Below are positions 9,194-18,215 of a stretch of 64,000 bases of DNA, one piece after another (position 1 is the stretch's first letter; each line of letters begins with the position of its first letter). A program made the position numbers and the translations under genes. The notes under the pieces were generated by a model. That model worked only from the letters and a program-made list of their open reading frames with translations, was not told where the DNA came from and made no database searches. The stretch is from Mycobacterium decipiens (lineage in GTDB: Bacteria > Actinomycetota > Actinomycetes > Mycobacteriales > Mycobacteriaceae): the NCBI RefSeq assembly GCF_963853665.1, contig NZ_OY970459.1, forward strand, positions 3,534,001 through 3,598,000, given 5' to 3'.

Positions 9194-12100
9194 ACTGACA
9201 GCGTCTGACGACGTGCTTCAGCTAGCCACCCGGCCATGTCCATTCGCTCGAACAGTTCAGTGGCCTGTTTCAAGGCGGCGCTGGCCGTTGTCACGTCGCC
9301 GCGCTTTAGAAGAACTTTCGACCGATAAAAGTGCGCTTGTGCCAGGAACGGACGTTGCCCTCTCGCCTTGGCAAGTTCGATGCTTTGTTGGAAGTGCGTG
9401 TCAACAACCTCAGACTTGGCTCCCGTGTTCGATGCAACGATCGCTTGCGCCCAGTACGCCCAGTGCTCGTATCCCGCGCACGTACGTACACAACCTTGCA
9501 GGCACGATTCGGCCGCCCGCAAAGACTCCTCGTTTCGTCCGACTTCGGCGCAACAGAGTGCTAGCGGTCCGAATACCCGTGAATAGAGCTCATAGATGGT
9601 TCCTTGTCTTGCGATCTCCGCCATTTCTTCCAACTGGGCGATGCCGCGGTGACGCTCGCCCAACATGAACTGGGCCTGGGCAACCACGGAACCCGCTACG
9701 CTGACAATGAGCATTTTGTCGACGCCCCGCGCGTAGGTGAGGGCTCCACTGGCCTCCAGGATGGCCGAGTCCCAGCTGCCTTGCAGAATAAGTGTGAGCC
9801 CCGACCAATAGTGCGATAGCCATTGTCGGGTGAGGGCATCGCACGCGCGCGCAGCCACTAAGGCTCTTTCGGTCGCCTCTCTCGCACTTTCGAACTCCCC
9901 GAGGTGCGCGTAGCTATTATTCAGGAGGTTTGCGGCATGAGCGCATCCGAGGAGTTCGCCTGCTTCTCGATGTAAGGCATAGCCCGTTTCGAGGTGTTTC
10001 ACCGACTCCCGGAATTTAGCCGCATGATTTGCAACGAATCCAAGGCCGGAAACGCCGTGGGCTTCGAGTACCTTCAGGTTGCAGCGTTGTCCTATCGTCT
10101 GGCAGCGTGCGTAGAGTCGCTTCGCGGCTGACAAGTTCCCTCCAAAAATGTTCAGGAAACCGATCAAGCGAGACAACTGTGCGCTCTCCACGTCGAGGCC
10201 AAGGTCCTCGGCATGGCCGAGCGCGGTCTCGAGCACGGGTATAACGACGTCGGGAGGCGCAGAGTAGACGCTAATCTCCCCCCACTTCAACGTGAGTTCG
10301 ACGAGTTTTCGCCTTTTCGCCTCGGTTTGTTCGGCCGCAGCAACCCGTCGTAGGGCATGTTCGTAATGAGCACGTGCATCCACCAGCGCGAAACGACCGG
10401 TCGCCTTGTCCCCTGCTAGCTCCAGATATCGGGTTGCCCGATCGGATGCATCGCTTCGATCGTAGTGAAACGCGAGAACCTCGAGGTGTTCTTCCAGACG
10501 CGCCGCATAAAGTTCTTCGATGGCCTCAGCGACCAGCTGATGAAGCGCGGCACGCCGCTTGCGCAGGATCGTATCGTAGGTGACTTCTTGCGTGATGGCA
10601 TGCTTGAACTGGCAGGACTGTTCCGGGCTGCTTCGAAGAAATTGGATGAGATCATTCCTACTGAGATTCTGTAGCAATGACGGCAACTTCTCACGGTCGG
10701 CAAGTACCCGATCCAGTATCGGCACCAGGAACTCCCGACCAATCACCGACGCAGGCCCTAAGACCGCCCTGGAGGCACGGTCCAATCTATCCAGCTTGGC
10801 GCGAATCAGGGCTTGGACGGTTTCAGGGATGGTGACGTTCTTAAGACCCCGTTGAAGTGTCACGCGGCCATCGACCACTCGCACGATGCCCTGATCCCGC
10901 AACAGTTCACACAGCTCTTCGACAAAGAACGGATTGCCGGATGAGCGCTGCAGGATATCTTCTGTCAGCATATCGGGCAATTCGTCGGCGCCGTAGATGG
11001 CTCGGATCATCGACTGGGTGCCGCTTTGGTCCAATGGCCCGAGTTCGATTTCGGTGTCAGAAGTACCGTGCCAGGCCGGCAGGTAATCCGCCCGGTAGTT
11101 GACGACGAGCAGGGCCGAAGCAGCTCGAACAGTGTCCACGATGTGCATCAAGGCCACATCGGATGCCTCGTCCGCCCATTGCCAGTCTTCCAGCAACAGG
11201 ATCAGAGGTTGTCGGCGCCCGAGTGCGGCAAGGGTGGCCGAAAGTGCGGCATGAATGTTGCGTTGTAGCCCCTCACCAGAGAGTTCATTAGGAACCGAGT
11301 ATTGGTCGCTTGGAATCGACAGTATGCGCAACAGAGCAGGCAAATACTCATCACGCCCAGCGTTGAGCGCCAGCACAGCGTCGACGACCTTTTGCCGCAT
11401 TGTCGTCGGCGAATCAATATCATCGATTCCAAACGCCAGCCTCAACAGCTCCGTGAAAGGAAGGTAGGCAGCATGCTGTTCATGAGATTGACAGCGACCA
11501 CGCAGAATCGAGAAATCCAATACCTGATGCTGCACACGGTGCAGAAACTCCGCGACCAAACGGCTCTTGCCGACACCCGCCTCGCCGTGAATGGTAACAA
11601 ATCGCCCCTGACCTGCTCTCGCTTTCAAAAAAGCCGAGTGCAACGCCAGCAGTTCTTTCTCTCGTCCCGCATATGGCGTGAAGCCCTTGAGTTCTGCCGC
11701 CTCAAAGCGAGTCTGGACGGCCGTCTTTTTCACAACGCGATGTGGCACCATGCCTTCGGACTTGCCCTTCATATGGATCAGGCCGACCGGCTCCGTTTGG
11801 AAGTATGGTGCTACCAACCGTTGAGTCACAGGACTCACTAGTATTTCGTCATTGTTGGCCGCGGCCAACAACCGGGCACCCGTATTAACGACGTCACCGG
11901 TAATACCGAACTTGCCATCCCGCTGATCACGCAGGCTCGTCACGATAAGGCCCGAGTTAATCCCGGTATGCATACCTAGCGTTTGACCGACGTCTTTTTC
12001 AACCTCCGCGTTCAGTTCGCGAACAAACGTGTGTAGTTCCAGCGCGGCGTGGACCGCGCGACAGGGATCATCTTCGTGGGCGCGTGGGATACCAAACAGC

Positions 12101-12441
12101 GCGACCACCTCGTCCCCAACGAACTGGTTTACGGTTCCGCCGCGGCTTTCAACGATGCGAATTGCCGCCGTCTTAATGCGATGCATGATCGCTTCAACCT
12201 CTTCAGGGTCGAGGCGCTCATTCATAGCCGTATAACCAGACAGGTCCGAGAACATGATCGTTGCGCAACGACGTTCTCCCGTCTCGGGATACACGGTCGC
12301 ATTCTCCAAATCAGCAAGCTGCTTTCGTAACGCCGCCAACGCCGATTCAACCGCAACCGCAGGCAATATCGATCGCCGCGCCTCCAACGCATCAATTGCG
12401 TCTATTAAGTCCCGAATTTTCTCAATGCGATTCGCATCCAC
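9190..12441 (-). CDS. Class III cyclase - AAA ATPase - TPR regulator
   Basis: A 1083-residue multidomain protein of the mycobacterial Rv1358/Rv2488c architecture. An N-terminal helical segment (1-50) precedes a class III cyclase homology domain (about 55-235). Metal-binding D66 (MFSDLSGY) and D110 (FVGDE) and transition-state residues N186 and R190 (GDVVNTGAR) are present. The usual adenine-selecting lysine position is Gln106, so the product is uncertain. A predicted-ATPase (STAND/AAA) domain follows, with Walker A GEAGVGKS (286-293) and Walker B LILLLEDWQWAD. The rest is TPR-like helices. The GTG start at 12441 has GGGGGAG upstream. It lies upstream of and on the same strand as the cNMP-binding ABC/patatin operon, with a transposase remnant between, so a functional link is plausible but unproven. 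No LuxR helix-turn-helix is seen. Confidence 0.82.
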   Translation of the reverse strand: MDANRIEKIRDLIDAIDALEARRSILPAVAVESALAALRKQLADLENATVYPETGERRCATIMFSDLSGYTAMNERLDPEEVEAIMHRIKTAAIRIVESRGGTVNQFVGDEVVALFGIPRAHEDDPCRAVHAALELHTFVRELNAEVEKDVGQTLGMHTGINSGLIVTSLRDQRDGKFGITGDVVNTGARLLAAANNDEILVSPVTQRLVAPYFQTEPVGLIHMKGKSEGMVPHRVVKKTAVQTRFEAAELKGFTPYAGREKELLALHSAFLKARAGQGRFVTIHGEAGVGKSRLVAEFLHRVQHQVLDFSILRGRCQSHEQHAAYLPFTELLRLAFGIDDIDSPTTMRQKVVDAVLALNAGRDEYLPALLRILSIPSDQYSVPNELSGEGLQRNIHAALSATLAALGRRQPLILLLEDWQWADEASDVALMHIVDTVRAASALLVVNYRADYLPAWHGTSDTEIELGPLDQSGTQSMIRAIYGADELPDMLTEDILQRSSGNPFFVEELCELLRDQGIVRVVDGRVTLQRGLKNVTIPETVQALIRAKLDRLDRASRAVLGPASVIGREFLVPILDRVLADREKLPSLLQNLSRNDLIQFLRSSPEQSCQFKHAITQEVTYDTILRKRRAALHQLVAEAIEELYAARLEEHLEVLAFHYDRSDASDRATRYLELAGDKATGRFALVDARAHYEHALRRVAAAEQTEAKRRKLVELTLKWGEISVYSAPPDVVIPVLETALGHAEDLGLDVESAQLSRLIGFLNIFGGNLSAAKRLYARCQTIGQRCNLKVLEAHGVSGLGFVANHAAKFRESVKHLETGYALHREAGELLGCAHAANLLNNSYAHLGEFESAREATERALVAARACDALTRQWLSHYWSGLTLILQGSWDSAILEASGALTYARGVDKMLIVSVAGSVVAQAQFMLGERHRGIAQLEEMAEIARQGTIYELYSRVFGPLALCCAEVGRNEESLRAAESCLQGCVRTCAGYEHWAYWAQAIVASNTGAKSEVVDTHFQQSIELAKARGQRPFLAQAHFYRSKVLLKRGDVTTASAALKQATELFERMDMAGWLAEARRQTLSV

Positions 12442-12484
12442 AAATTCTCCCCCAGTTTCGATACATGGCTAGTTATTCTAGCGT

Positions 12485-12813
12485 CCATTCTACGACTAAT
12501 CGACCGGTTTCGTACGAGTCATTGCGCGCAGCACTCGGCCTCGGCTTCTGTGGGTGTGCGGGGCCCCGAGGCGCTGCACGAGCCATTGTTCGTTGTACCA
12601 ACTCACCCACGCCGACGTGATGTTCTCCAGGTCGGCTGGGGCGCGGATCGGTCCGACGCGAAAACGGGAAACCCTCGCGGACGCACTCGGCATTGTACGG
12701 GCCGATCGTCGCTTTCCAGAGCGTGTCAGGCGTCCCCGACGTTTCCGAACGACGGCCTGAGCCATTCAAGCGTCCATACCTCGCCGCAATGTATTGCAGT
12801 GTACTGGGCGGAT
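12485..12813 (-). pseudogene. IS3-family orfB C-terminal remnant, frameshifted
   Basis: One frame encodes TLQYIAARYG and WKATIGPYNAECVREGFPF, and the next frame continues with PADLENITSAWVSWYNEQW and LVQRLG. Together these follow the C-terminal third of IS3-family OrfB integrases (DNALAE, YKAECV and WVDWYN regions). At least one frameshift and loss of the catalytic Asp/Glu context make it non-functional. It abuts the IS30-type remnant. Confidence 0.6.
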
Positions 12814-13545
12814 TCAACCTGTCGTCGCAACACCATGTCGTGGACTCGAGTGTAGTGGGTCGGCAAGCACTTCCGTCGGTGTCATCCACCCGAGTGATTT
12901 CCGGGGGCCGGTTGTTGAGTGGATCAGCCACCGATTGAACTTCTCGCCGGTCATATCGCGCTAGATCGGTCCCCTTCGAAAAATATTGGCGCAGAAGTCC
13001 ATTGGTGTTCTCGTTTGTCCCGCGCTGCCACGGACTGTGGGGATCGCAGAAGTAGACACTGATCCCCTCGATCCCCCTCGGGTGGCGGGTATGGCTCAGG
13101 TCTCGGCGACTACTCCAAAAATAGGGCCGCGCTGACGCTTTGCCCCGATACCAGACCCCCGACAGTTGCGTCGGATCGGGTCTACCAGGCTGGCGACATG
13201 GCTGAAGGCACGCGGCTGCCTAACGGCGCCACTGTCGGACGCGAACGGTCTCCCACATTCCCATCCTCGTCACGGATCACCCGGATAGCTTTTCCTGCAC
13301 ATACTTTCGAGGTCGAGAGTGCATAGCGCTCCTAGCCGGCTTCGGCCGCCTTGCAGCGTGGCCAGCTGTTCCACTGCGCGGTCGACGTGCGACATTCGAG
13401 CTTGCCGTTGCGAGTGGCGGCGTTGCGCCGGAACTCCCGCAAGCTCGTCAACCGAGATCGCCTGAGGCGGTCGTTATGATGCACATATTCACGGCCTTCG
13501 GCCCGCATCATGGCGATCTGCTCCCGTTCGGAACGGCACAGGCAT
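12814..13545 (-). pseudogene. Degenerate IS30-family transposase
   Basis: Scattered pieces in several frames follow an IS30-family transposase in order on the minus strand. They are the N-terminal REQIAMMRAEGR and FRRNAATRNGKLE, then YVQEKLSG, then the C-terminal FCDPHSPWQRGTNENTNG and LLRQYFSKGTDLA, followed by RPRKSLGWMTPTEVLA after a one-base shift at a C-run (about 12903). The closing stop is at 12814. Several frameshifts and a missing middle make it a relic. Confidence 0.7.
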
Positions 13546-13617
13546 CTCCATGGCCTTGGGGGGGGCGCTTCCCAAAATGGAGTGCAGGTCGGTTGGCGCT
13601 TGCGGCCGCATCGCCCT

Positions 13618-14769
13618 CTATCGGGACACGGTGATTCGGCGTCCGGCGGAGAGCTTGGTACGCGCCGGCCCGCAGAAGAGGTGGACCAGCGAATCGGGCG
13701 GGAACTGCTCGGCCCGCGCCTCGATGTGTCTCCGGAGCATCTCGCGCATCGCCACGATACCGGCGTCGAACGGTGTGACACGTATGTCCTCGGGGTCGAC
13801 CATGCGCGTCTCGCTGAGGACCCGGGCGTCCTCGCCACCGATGTGACGCTCAAGAAAGTAGTGAAGTCCGCGCCGCTGCAGCGCCCGGACGACAGGGTTG
13901 CGGCGATCACGCGGCCCGAACGCGGTTTTGACGAACGCACCCGCGTACACGAACTGAAGTTCGTCGCGGGACGACGGGTTAATCGCCGTCCAGTACTCCA
14001 CGGAGTGGTTGCCGAGTGGGCTCCAGGATTCGAGGCGGTACTTCTGGCAGAAGGGCGCCGCCAGGTCGATTGTGACGCGTACCCGGTCGGGGCGCATACC
14101 ACCGGCGCCCGCGAGGAGAAGGAATACCGCCAGGCCAGGCGAGTACAACCGTCGGCGCAGGCTGACGTCCTCAACGTGGTATTCGAACTGCAGCCAGCGT
14201 GGGATGGGGAACACGCTGTCGGGAAAGAGTTCAACAGTGGCCACCGAGCCGACGCGCGACGGTCGGTCAGCGCCGCCGCCGAACAACGTCTTGCCGTGCA
14301 GGTAGATGCCATGCGGCAAGTCGAGGAAGTGGTCCATCCAGACGCGGATGTCGCCCCGGACCGGGAAGAAGCCGACGCCGGCGACCTCGCGATCATCCTC
14401 GCCGAGCAGACTCACCGGGAACGGTGCTTGCCGTTCATCCTCAGTGGAGATCCAGATGAGGCCAAGGGCTTCGCGCACGTGGTAGCGGCGGACCCGGCAA
14501 CCCGCCCGGAACGCGTCATCGACTTGAAAGACGTCAGGGATGCTGGTGCAGGATCCTTCACTATTGAAACAAAACTGATGGTAGGGGCAACGTACCGTCT
14601 CACCACAGACGTTGCCCAAAGACAGCGGCGCACCGCGATGAGCGCACGCGTCGTGCAGTGCCGCGATCCGTCCTGACGCGGTCCTGAACAGTGCGACCGG
14701 CGAGCCCCAGTACACGACCTGTTCGGGTTTTTCACCGAGTTTGCTAGTTTCAAATACGGGCACCCACAT
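13618..14769 (-). CDS. Rieske-type aromatic-ring/sterol oxygenase, terminal subunit
   Basis: A 383-residue oxygenase. The Rieske [2Fe-2S] site is CAH (C42, H44) and CPYH (C61, H64). The mononuclear iron site is DLPHGIYLH with bridging D150 and ligands H153 and H158, so both centres look intact. Such enzymes hydroxylate or demethylate aromatic, terpenoid or steroid substrates using electrons from a separate reductase; none is encoded nearby. The ATG at 14769 is preceded by AAGGTGGA. It sits alone between transposase relics, so horizontal acquisition or rearrangement is likely. KshA-like steroid hydroxylase is one possibility, but the substrate is open. Confidence 0.8.
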   Translation of the reverse strand: MWVPVFETSKLGEKPEQVVYWGSPVALFRTASGRIAALHDACAHRGAPLSLGNVCGETVRCPYHQFCFNSEGSCTSIPDVFQVDDAFRAGCRVRRYHVREALGLIWISTEDERQAPFPVSLLGEDDREVAGVGFFPVRGDIRVWMDHFLDLPHGIYLHGKTLFGGGADRPSRVGSVATVELFPDSVFPIPRWLQFEYHVEDVSLRRRLYSPGLAVFLLLAGAGGMRPDRVRVTIDLAAPFCQKYRLESWSPLGNHSVEYWTAINPSSRDELQFVYAGAFVKTAFGPRDRRNPVVRALQRRGLHYFLERHIGGEDARVLSETRMVDPEDIRVTPFDAGIVAMREMLRRHIEARAEQFPPDSLVHLFCGPARTKLSAGRRITVSR

Positions 14770-15545
14770 GGGCGTTCCACCTTTAGGATTGGGCTACACA
14801 ATTTCGCCGAAATTCAGATCTGGCGCGCCCGCCGCCCTGAGGAACGCAAGGCGTGCGGATCGAACCCGCCCAGGGTGCCGTGTGCAACGTATGGCAGGCA
14901 TCGAAACCGCGCCGAACGAAGTGCCGTCGGAATGCGGGGGTGGCCAGGGCGGGTCCATTCGAAAATGGGCAGTCAGGAACCTCGGCTAGGTCGCGCTGCA
15001 GGCCCCCGATCATGCGCTGCACCCAATTCGGATGTGAGGGTAGCCAAGTTCTCGCTTGACCGAGCGGTGGTGTACGGGGCGTGATCGAGTTACAGACGAT
15101 GCTTCCGTGACCGTTGATATTTCGGATCCACCCCGCCCACAGCCAAACCCGAACGTCGCCAACAATACACCGGCGGCCGCTGCACCGGTGCCCCCAAACA
15201 CCTGCACACTACAGCGTTGGTTCCGTCATTCGGCGATGATAATGCTATTCGAACTCGGCGCTGCTACGCAATACCCGCGCGTTGACTCACCCAAAAATGC
15301 GCGCGTAGCCCCATTCGTTGACTCACTTGAGATTCGTTGATTCACTTGAGAGTTCGCACCTCCGGCCTGCTTACTCGGCGAACAAGGAACCGCTGTTCAG
15401 GCCCCTGACGATGGGGCTGGTGATGAGTCAAAGCAAAACTGTCACAAGACGATCCTGACCCGCTATCAGAGAGCTGAGAGCACCTGATCGATGAATTGGA
15501 CTGCCTGGCTACCCGGCGGCGGTGTCCATCCCACTGCCTCGCGAT
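14770..15545. other. Non-coding stretch between the oxygenase and IS relics
   Basis: No gene is supported here; frames are short and on both strands. A 19-bp tandem repeat (ATTCGTTGACTCACTTGAG, then one mismatch) occupies 15313-15350. It may be debris of an insertion-element end. Confidence 0.4.
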
Positions 15546-15765
15546 GTGACAACGGACCGAATTAATTTGCAGGGCAATGGCTGATTGGGCTCGAGGCCAG
15601 GTCGGTCGACACTTCATCCCACCGGGTGAGCCGTGGTGCGACGGGTACATCGAGTCGTTCAACTCGCATATCCCTGGAAACACGACCACAACCACTACCG
15701 GCGGCATGTCTCGCCGGGCCACCAACCGCCCGTGGACCAGTTCACCGAGTCCGGTCACTCGCCCC
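15546..15765 (+). pseudogene. IS3-family integrase remnant
   Basis: Plus-strand frames encode AMADWARGQVGRHFIPPGEP then WCDGYIESFNS, and after a deletion and frame change DHNHYRRHVSPGHQPP. This is the DDE-region end of an IS3-family OrfB, where ESFNSRLRDE and HRRHSALGY blocks are normal. The stretch between ESFNS and the terminal block is deleted, so it is inactive. Confidence 0.6.
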
Positions 15766-16007
15766 GATTCTGGGGCCTCAGACTCCCAGAGGAATTGGCC
15801 CGCACCGGAGGGCTCACGTCACCAAGGCGTGACACGTCAGCGGGTGAACGCTAGTGACTCAGCGTCCGACACCTCACACACGAAGAGACCACGGCGCTTG
15901 GCCGCGCTCAGCGAACGCCCCGCCGGTCCACAGCAGCTGTGCATGGGCCAGACGCACGCATGACCGCAAATCGTATCGGCCAACCACCATCACGGCGAAG
16001 CGGATAT

Positions 16008-16610
16008 CTAGGTGCCTGTACGAGATGGCACCATAGCAGCTGGCTCCGCCGTGCCAAGCGACACCGGTGCGACCAATCCGGTTTTGTTGGCGATCGGCGG
16101 CGGCGGCTTCCACGGAGTCAACTGCGCCAACGCTTCCGACACGCGAAGCCGATAGTCCCTCATCACCTCACCGTCCTCGTCCCAGAAGTCTTCATATTGC
16201 TGGTCGAGGTCGGCGATTTGCGCATTGTATCGCCCGAGCGCGTTGTTTCTGATCAGCATCCGCCGCTCAGCACGGTTGGTGTAGATCTGCGCCGGAGGCA
16301 CTACCTGGTGATATGCCCATTCATAGGCCCGCTCGATTTCGTAGATCTGCATCTCGACCTCATGCAGCTGCTCACAGAGCTCATTCAGCCACCTGACAAA
16401 CGGCTTGGTCGCCTCCATCACCTGCGTCGCCGCGGGACCCTGCCAGGCGTCCATCAGACACAGTAGCGTTCGGCTGAACATCCTTTGCACGGCCGTCATC
16501 TCGCTACCCAACGACCTCCACGCATGGGCAGCAACCCATATCGAGTCAGGACCCGGCCCAGCATGCATGTTGCCGGAGTTGACCTCCGGCGGGTTCGCTT
16601 CGAAATGCAT
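16008..16610 (-). CDS. PPE41-like protein, copy 1 without intact PE partner
   Basis: A 200-residue PPE protein starting MHFEANPPEVNSG with the conserved PPE fold. The tail is short and lacks MPTR or SVP repeats. It matches M. tuberculosis PPE41 (Rv2430c), an ESX-5 substrate secreted as a dimer with PE25. The start at 16610 is preceded by GGAAGGAACAACGA. Its own upstream PE gene is broken (16654-16841), so it must either pair with the intact PE25 at 17919-18215 or be orphaned. It has six more residues at the C-terminus than copy 2 (ends AAMVPSRTGT). Confidence 0.88.
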   Translation of the reverse strand: MHFEANPPEVNSGNMHAGPGPDSIWVAAHAWRSLGSEMTAVQRMFSRTLLCLMDAWQGPAATQVMEATKPFVRWLNELCEQLHEVEMQIYEIERAYEWAYHQVVPPAQIYTNRAERRMLIRNNALGRYNAQIADLDQQYEDFWDEDGEVMRDYRLRVSEALAQLTPWKPPPPIANKTGLVAPVSLGTAEPAAMVPSRTGT

Positions 16611-16653
16611 TTGTTGTTCGTTGTTCCTTCCGGCTCGCAACGACTGTCGTGAC

Positions 16654-16841
16654 TCGATACTTCCTCGCGTACTCGACCAGGAACGTCGCCGCCCTCACCG
16701 GCACCAGATCTGCAGCGGGGGCCGCGCAGCGGTTGTCGCCGGGGCCGTCTGAGCATCGCTTTCAATCGCACGATCGCGAATCCCTCGCACGCTCGTAGCC
16801 GCCAACGTCAACGCCTCGGGATTTGTGATCAAAAGTGACAT
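16654..16841 (-). pseudogene. PE25 copy 1, broken
   Basis: It starts MSLLITNPEALTLAATSVRG like PE25. It then loses one base in the C-run of the ARPP codons (about 16716), after which the reading stops at 16695. The next frame continues ADLVPVRAATFLVEYARKYR. The remaining 35 or so codons, including the YxxxE-containing second helix and C-terminus, are deleted and replaced by about 16 unrelated bases before the PPE ribosome site. Confidence 0.85.
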
Positions 16842-16931
16842 GCCGACTCCATTCCGTGATTGTCCGCCCCCCCAACATTTGCACCGGGCTGATCAACCAC
16901 CGGTTGCTTGCGCTATCAACCACCCGCGTCT

Positions 16932-16981
16932 GGTGCCTGTCTTTAATTAGTCGGATTTGCAGTAGTTTACGCGGAACTGAC
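16932..16981. repeat. 50-bp segment inverted relative to copy 2
   Basis: These 50 bases are the reverse complement of 18350-18399 at 45 of 50 positions. The flanks on the right (CGACCCGATNATTNCCCCC) are in the same orientation in both copies. GGTGYC/GACACC-like short inverted ends bracket the segment. It lies about 90-140 bases upstream of the PE start in copy 1. Confidence 0.8.
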
Positions 16982-17305
16982 ACGACCCGATTATTCCCCC
17001 CAAGTTGACGTCCAAAGCAGTCGGGACGTACGGCATCACGCCGAAATACCACTGGGCGTCCGCGGCCATTGGAGGCGCTCGAAGCCGCGATCTTCATCGA
17101 CACCCCGGGCGCGAAGGTCCGCGAACGACTGTCACCAGTCTGCGATCACCTGCAGGGCCTGCCGACGTGCTCACTGAGGCCGCGATGACAGGCACGCCAA
17201 GTCTTGTCGAGCCCGATCGCGTTCTAACACAGCGCATTACCGAACGCATCGCTGCAAATCGTATCGGCAAACCACCATCACGGCGAAGCGGAGACCAGCG
17301 GAGAT

Positions 17306-17890
17306 CTAAGCGCCTGTGCGAGACAACACGGTACTAAGTGGCGCCGGTGCGACCAATCCGGTTTTGTTGGCGATCGGCGGCGGCGGCTTCCACGGAGTCA
17401 ACTGGGCCAACGCATCCGACACACGAAGCCGATAATCCCTCATCACCTCACCGTCCTCGTCCCAGAAGTCGTCATATTCCTGGTCGAGGTCGGCGATGGC
17501 CGCATTGTTTTGCCCGAGCACGTTGTTGTTGATCAGGAGCCACTTCTCAGCACGGTTGCGATAGATTTGCGTCGGGTGCACCACCTCGCGACGTGCCCAT
17601 TCATAGGCCCGCTCGATTTGGTAGATCTGCATCTCAACCTCAGACAGCTGCTCACAGAGCTCGGCCAGCCACCTGACAAACGGCTTGGTCGCCTCCATCA
17701 CCTGCGTCGCCGCGGGACCCTGCCAGGCGTCCATCAGACACAGTAGCGTTCGATTGAACATCCTCTGCACGGCCGTCATCTCCGTATCCAACGACCTCCA
17801 GGCACTCGCGGCGGCCCACAACGAGTCAGGACCCGGGCCGGCATACATGTTGCCGGAGTTGACCTCCGGCGGGTTCGCTTCGAAATGCAT
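17306..17890 (-). CDS. PPE41: PPE41, ESX-5 secreted PPE protein
   Basis: A 194-residue protein, the length I recall for M. tuberculosis PPE41. The N-terminus is MHFEANPPEVNSGNMYAG, followed by the helical PPE domain with the WxG turn region (MDAWQGPAA, about 56-64). It heterodimerises with PE25 and is exported by the ESX-5 type VII system; the YxxxE signal is supplied by the PE partner. It begins 28 bases after the intact PE25 gene on the same strand. The ESX-5 machinery itself is not in this window. Confidence 0.93.
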   Translation of the reverse strand: MHFEANPPEVNSGNMYAGPGPDSLWAAASAWRSLDTEMTAVQRMFNRTLLCLMDAWQGPAATQVMEATKPFVRWLAELCEQLSEVEMQIYQIERAYEWARREVVHPTQIYRNRAEKWLLINNNVLGQNNAAIADLDQEYDDFWDEDGEVMRDYRLRVSDALAQLTPWKPPPPIANKTGLVAPAPLSTVLSRTGA

Positions 17891-17918
17891 GTGTTTGTTC
17901 GTTGTTCCTTCCGGCTCG

Positions 17919-18215
17919 CTAAATGGTCTTGATGTTGTCGGCCTCGGTGGTCGCATACTTACCGGCGCCAGTGGTCAAGGCGAGCGCAAACTCCTCAAGA
18001 ACCACCGCCGCCGCTGCGATGGTCTGCCGATACTTCCTGGCGTAATCGACCAGGAACGTCGCCGCCCTCGCCGACACCAGATCGGCAGCGGGGGGCCGCA
18101 CAGCGGTTGTCGCCGGGGCCGCCTCAGCATCGCTTTGAATCGCACGATCGCGAATCCCTCGCACGCTCGTAGCCGCCAACGTCAACGCCTCGGGATTTGT
18201 GATCAAAAATGACAT
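17919..18215 (-). CDS. PE25: PE25, ESX-5 PE protein
   Basis: A 98-residue stand-alone PE protein (MSFLITNPEALTLAATSVRG start), two antiparallel helices that pair with PPE41. The C-terminal YATTEADNIKTI contains the YxxxE/D-type secretion signal (Y..TE). GGAGTGGAG precedes the ATG at 18215. It is transcribed with PPE41. The duplicated neighbour copy at 16654-16841 is a pseudogene, so this is the only functional PE25 here. Confidence 0.93.
   Translation of the reverse strand: MSFLITNPEALTLAATSVRGIRDRAIQSDAEAAPATTAVRPPAADLVSARAATFLVDYARKYRQTIAAAAVVLEEFALALTTGAGKYATTEADNIKTI

Noticed and set aside
15010..15207. A 65-codon minus frame with a lipobox-like FGC
   Set aside because: The N-terminus lacks positive charge, the hydrophobic core is weak, and it lies in IS debris.
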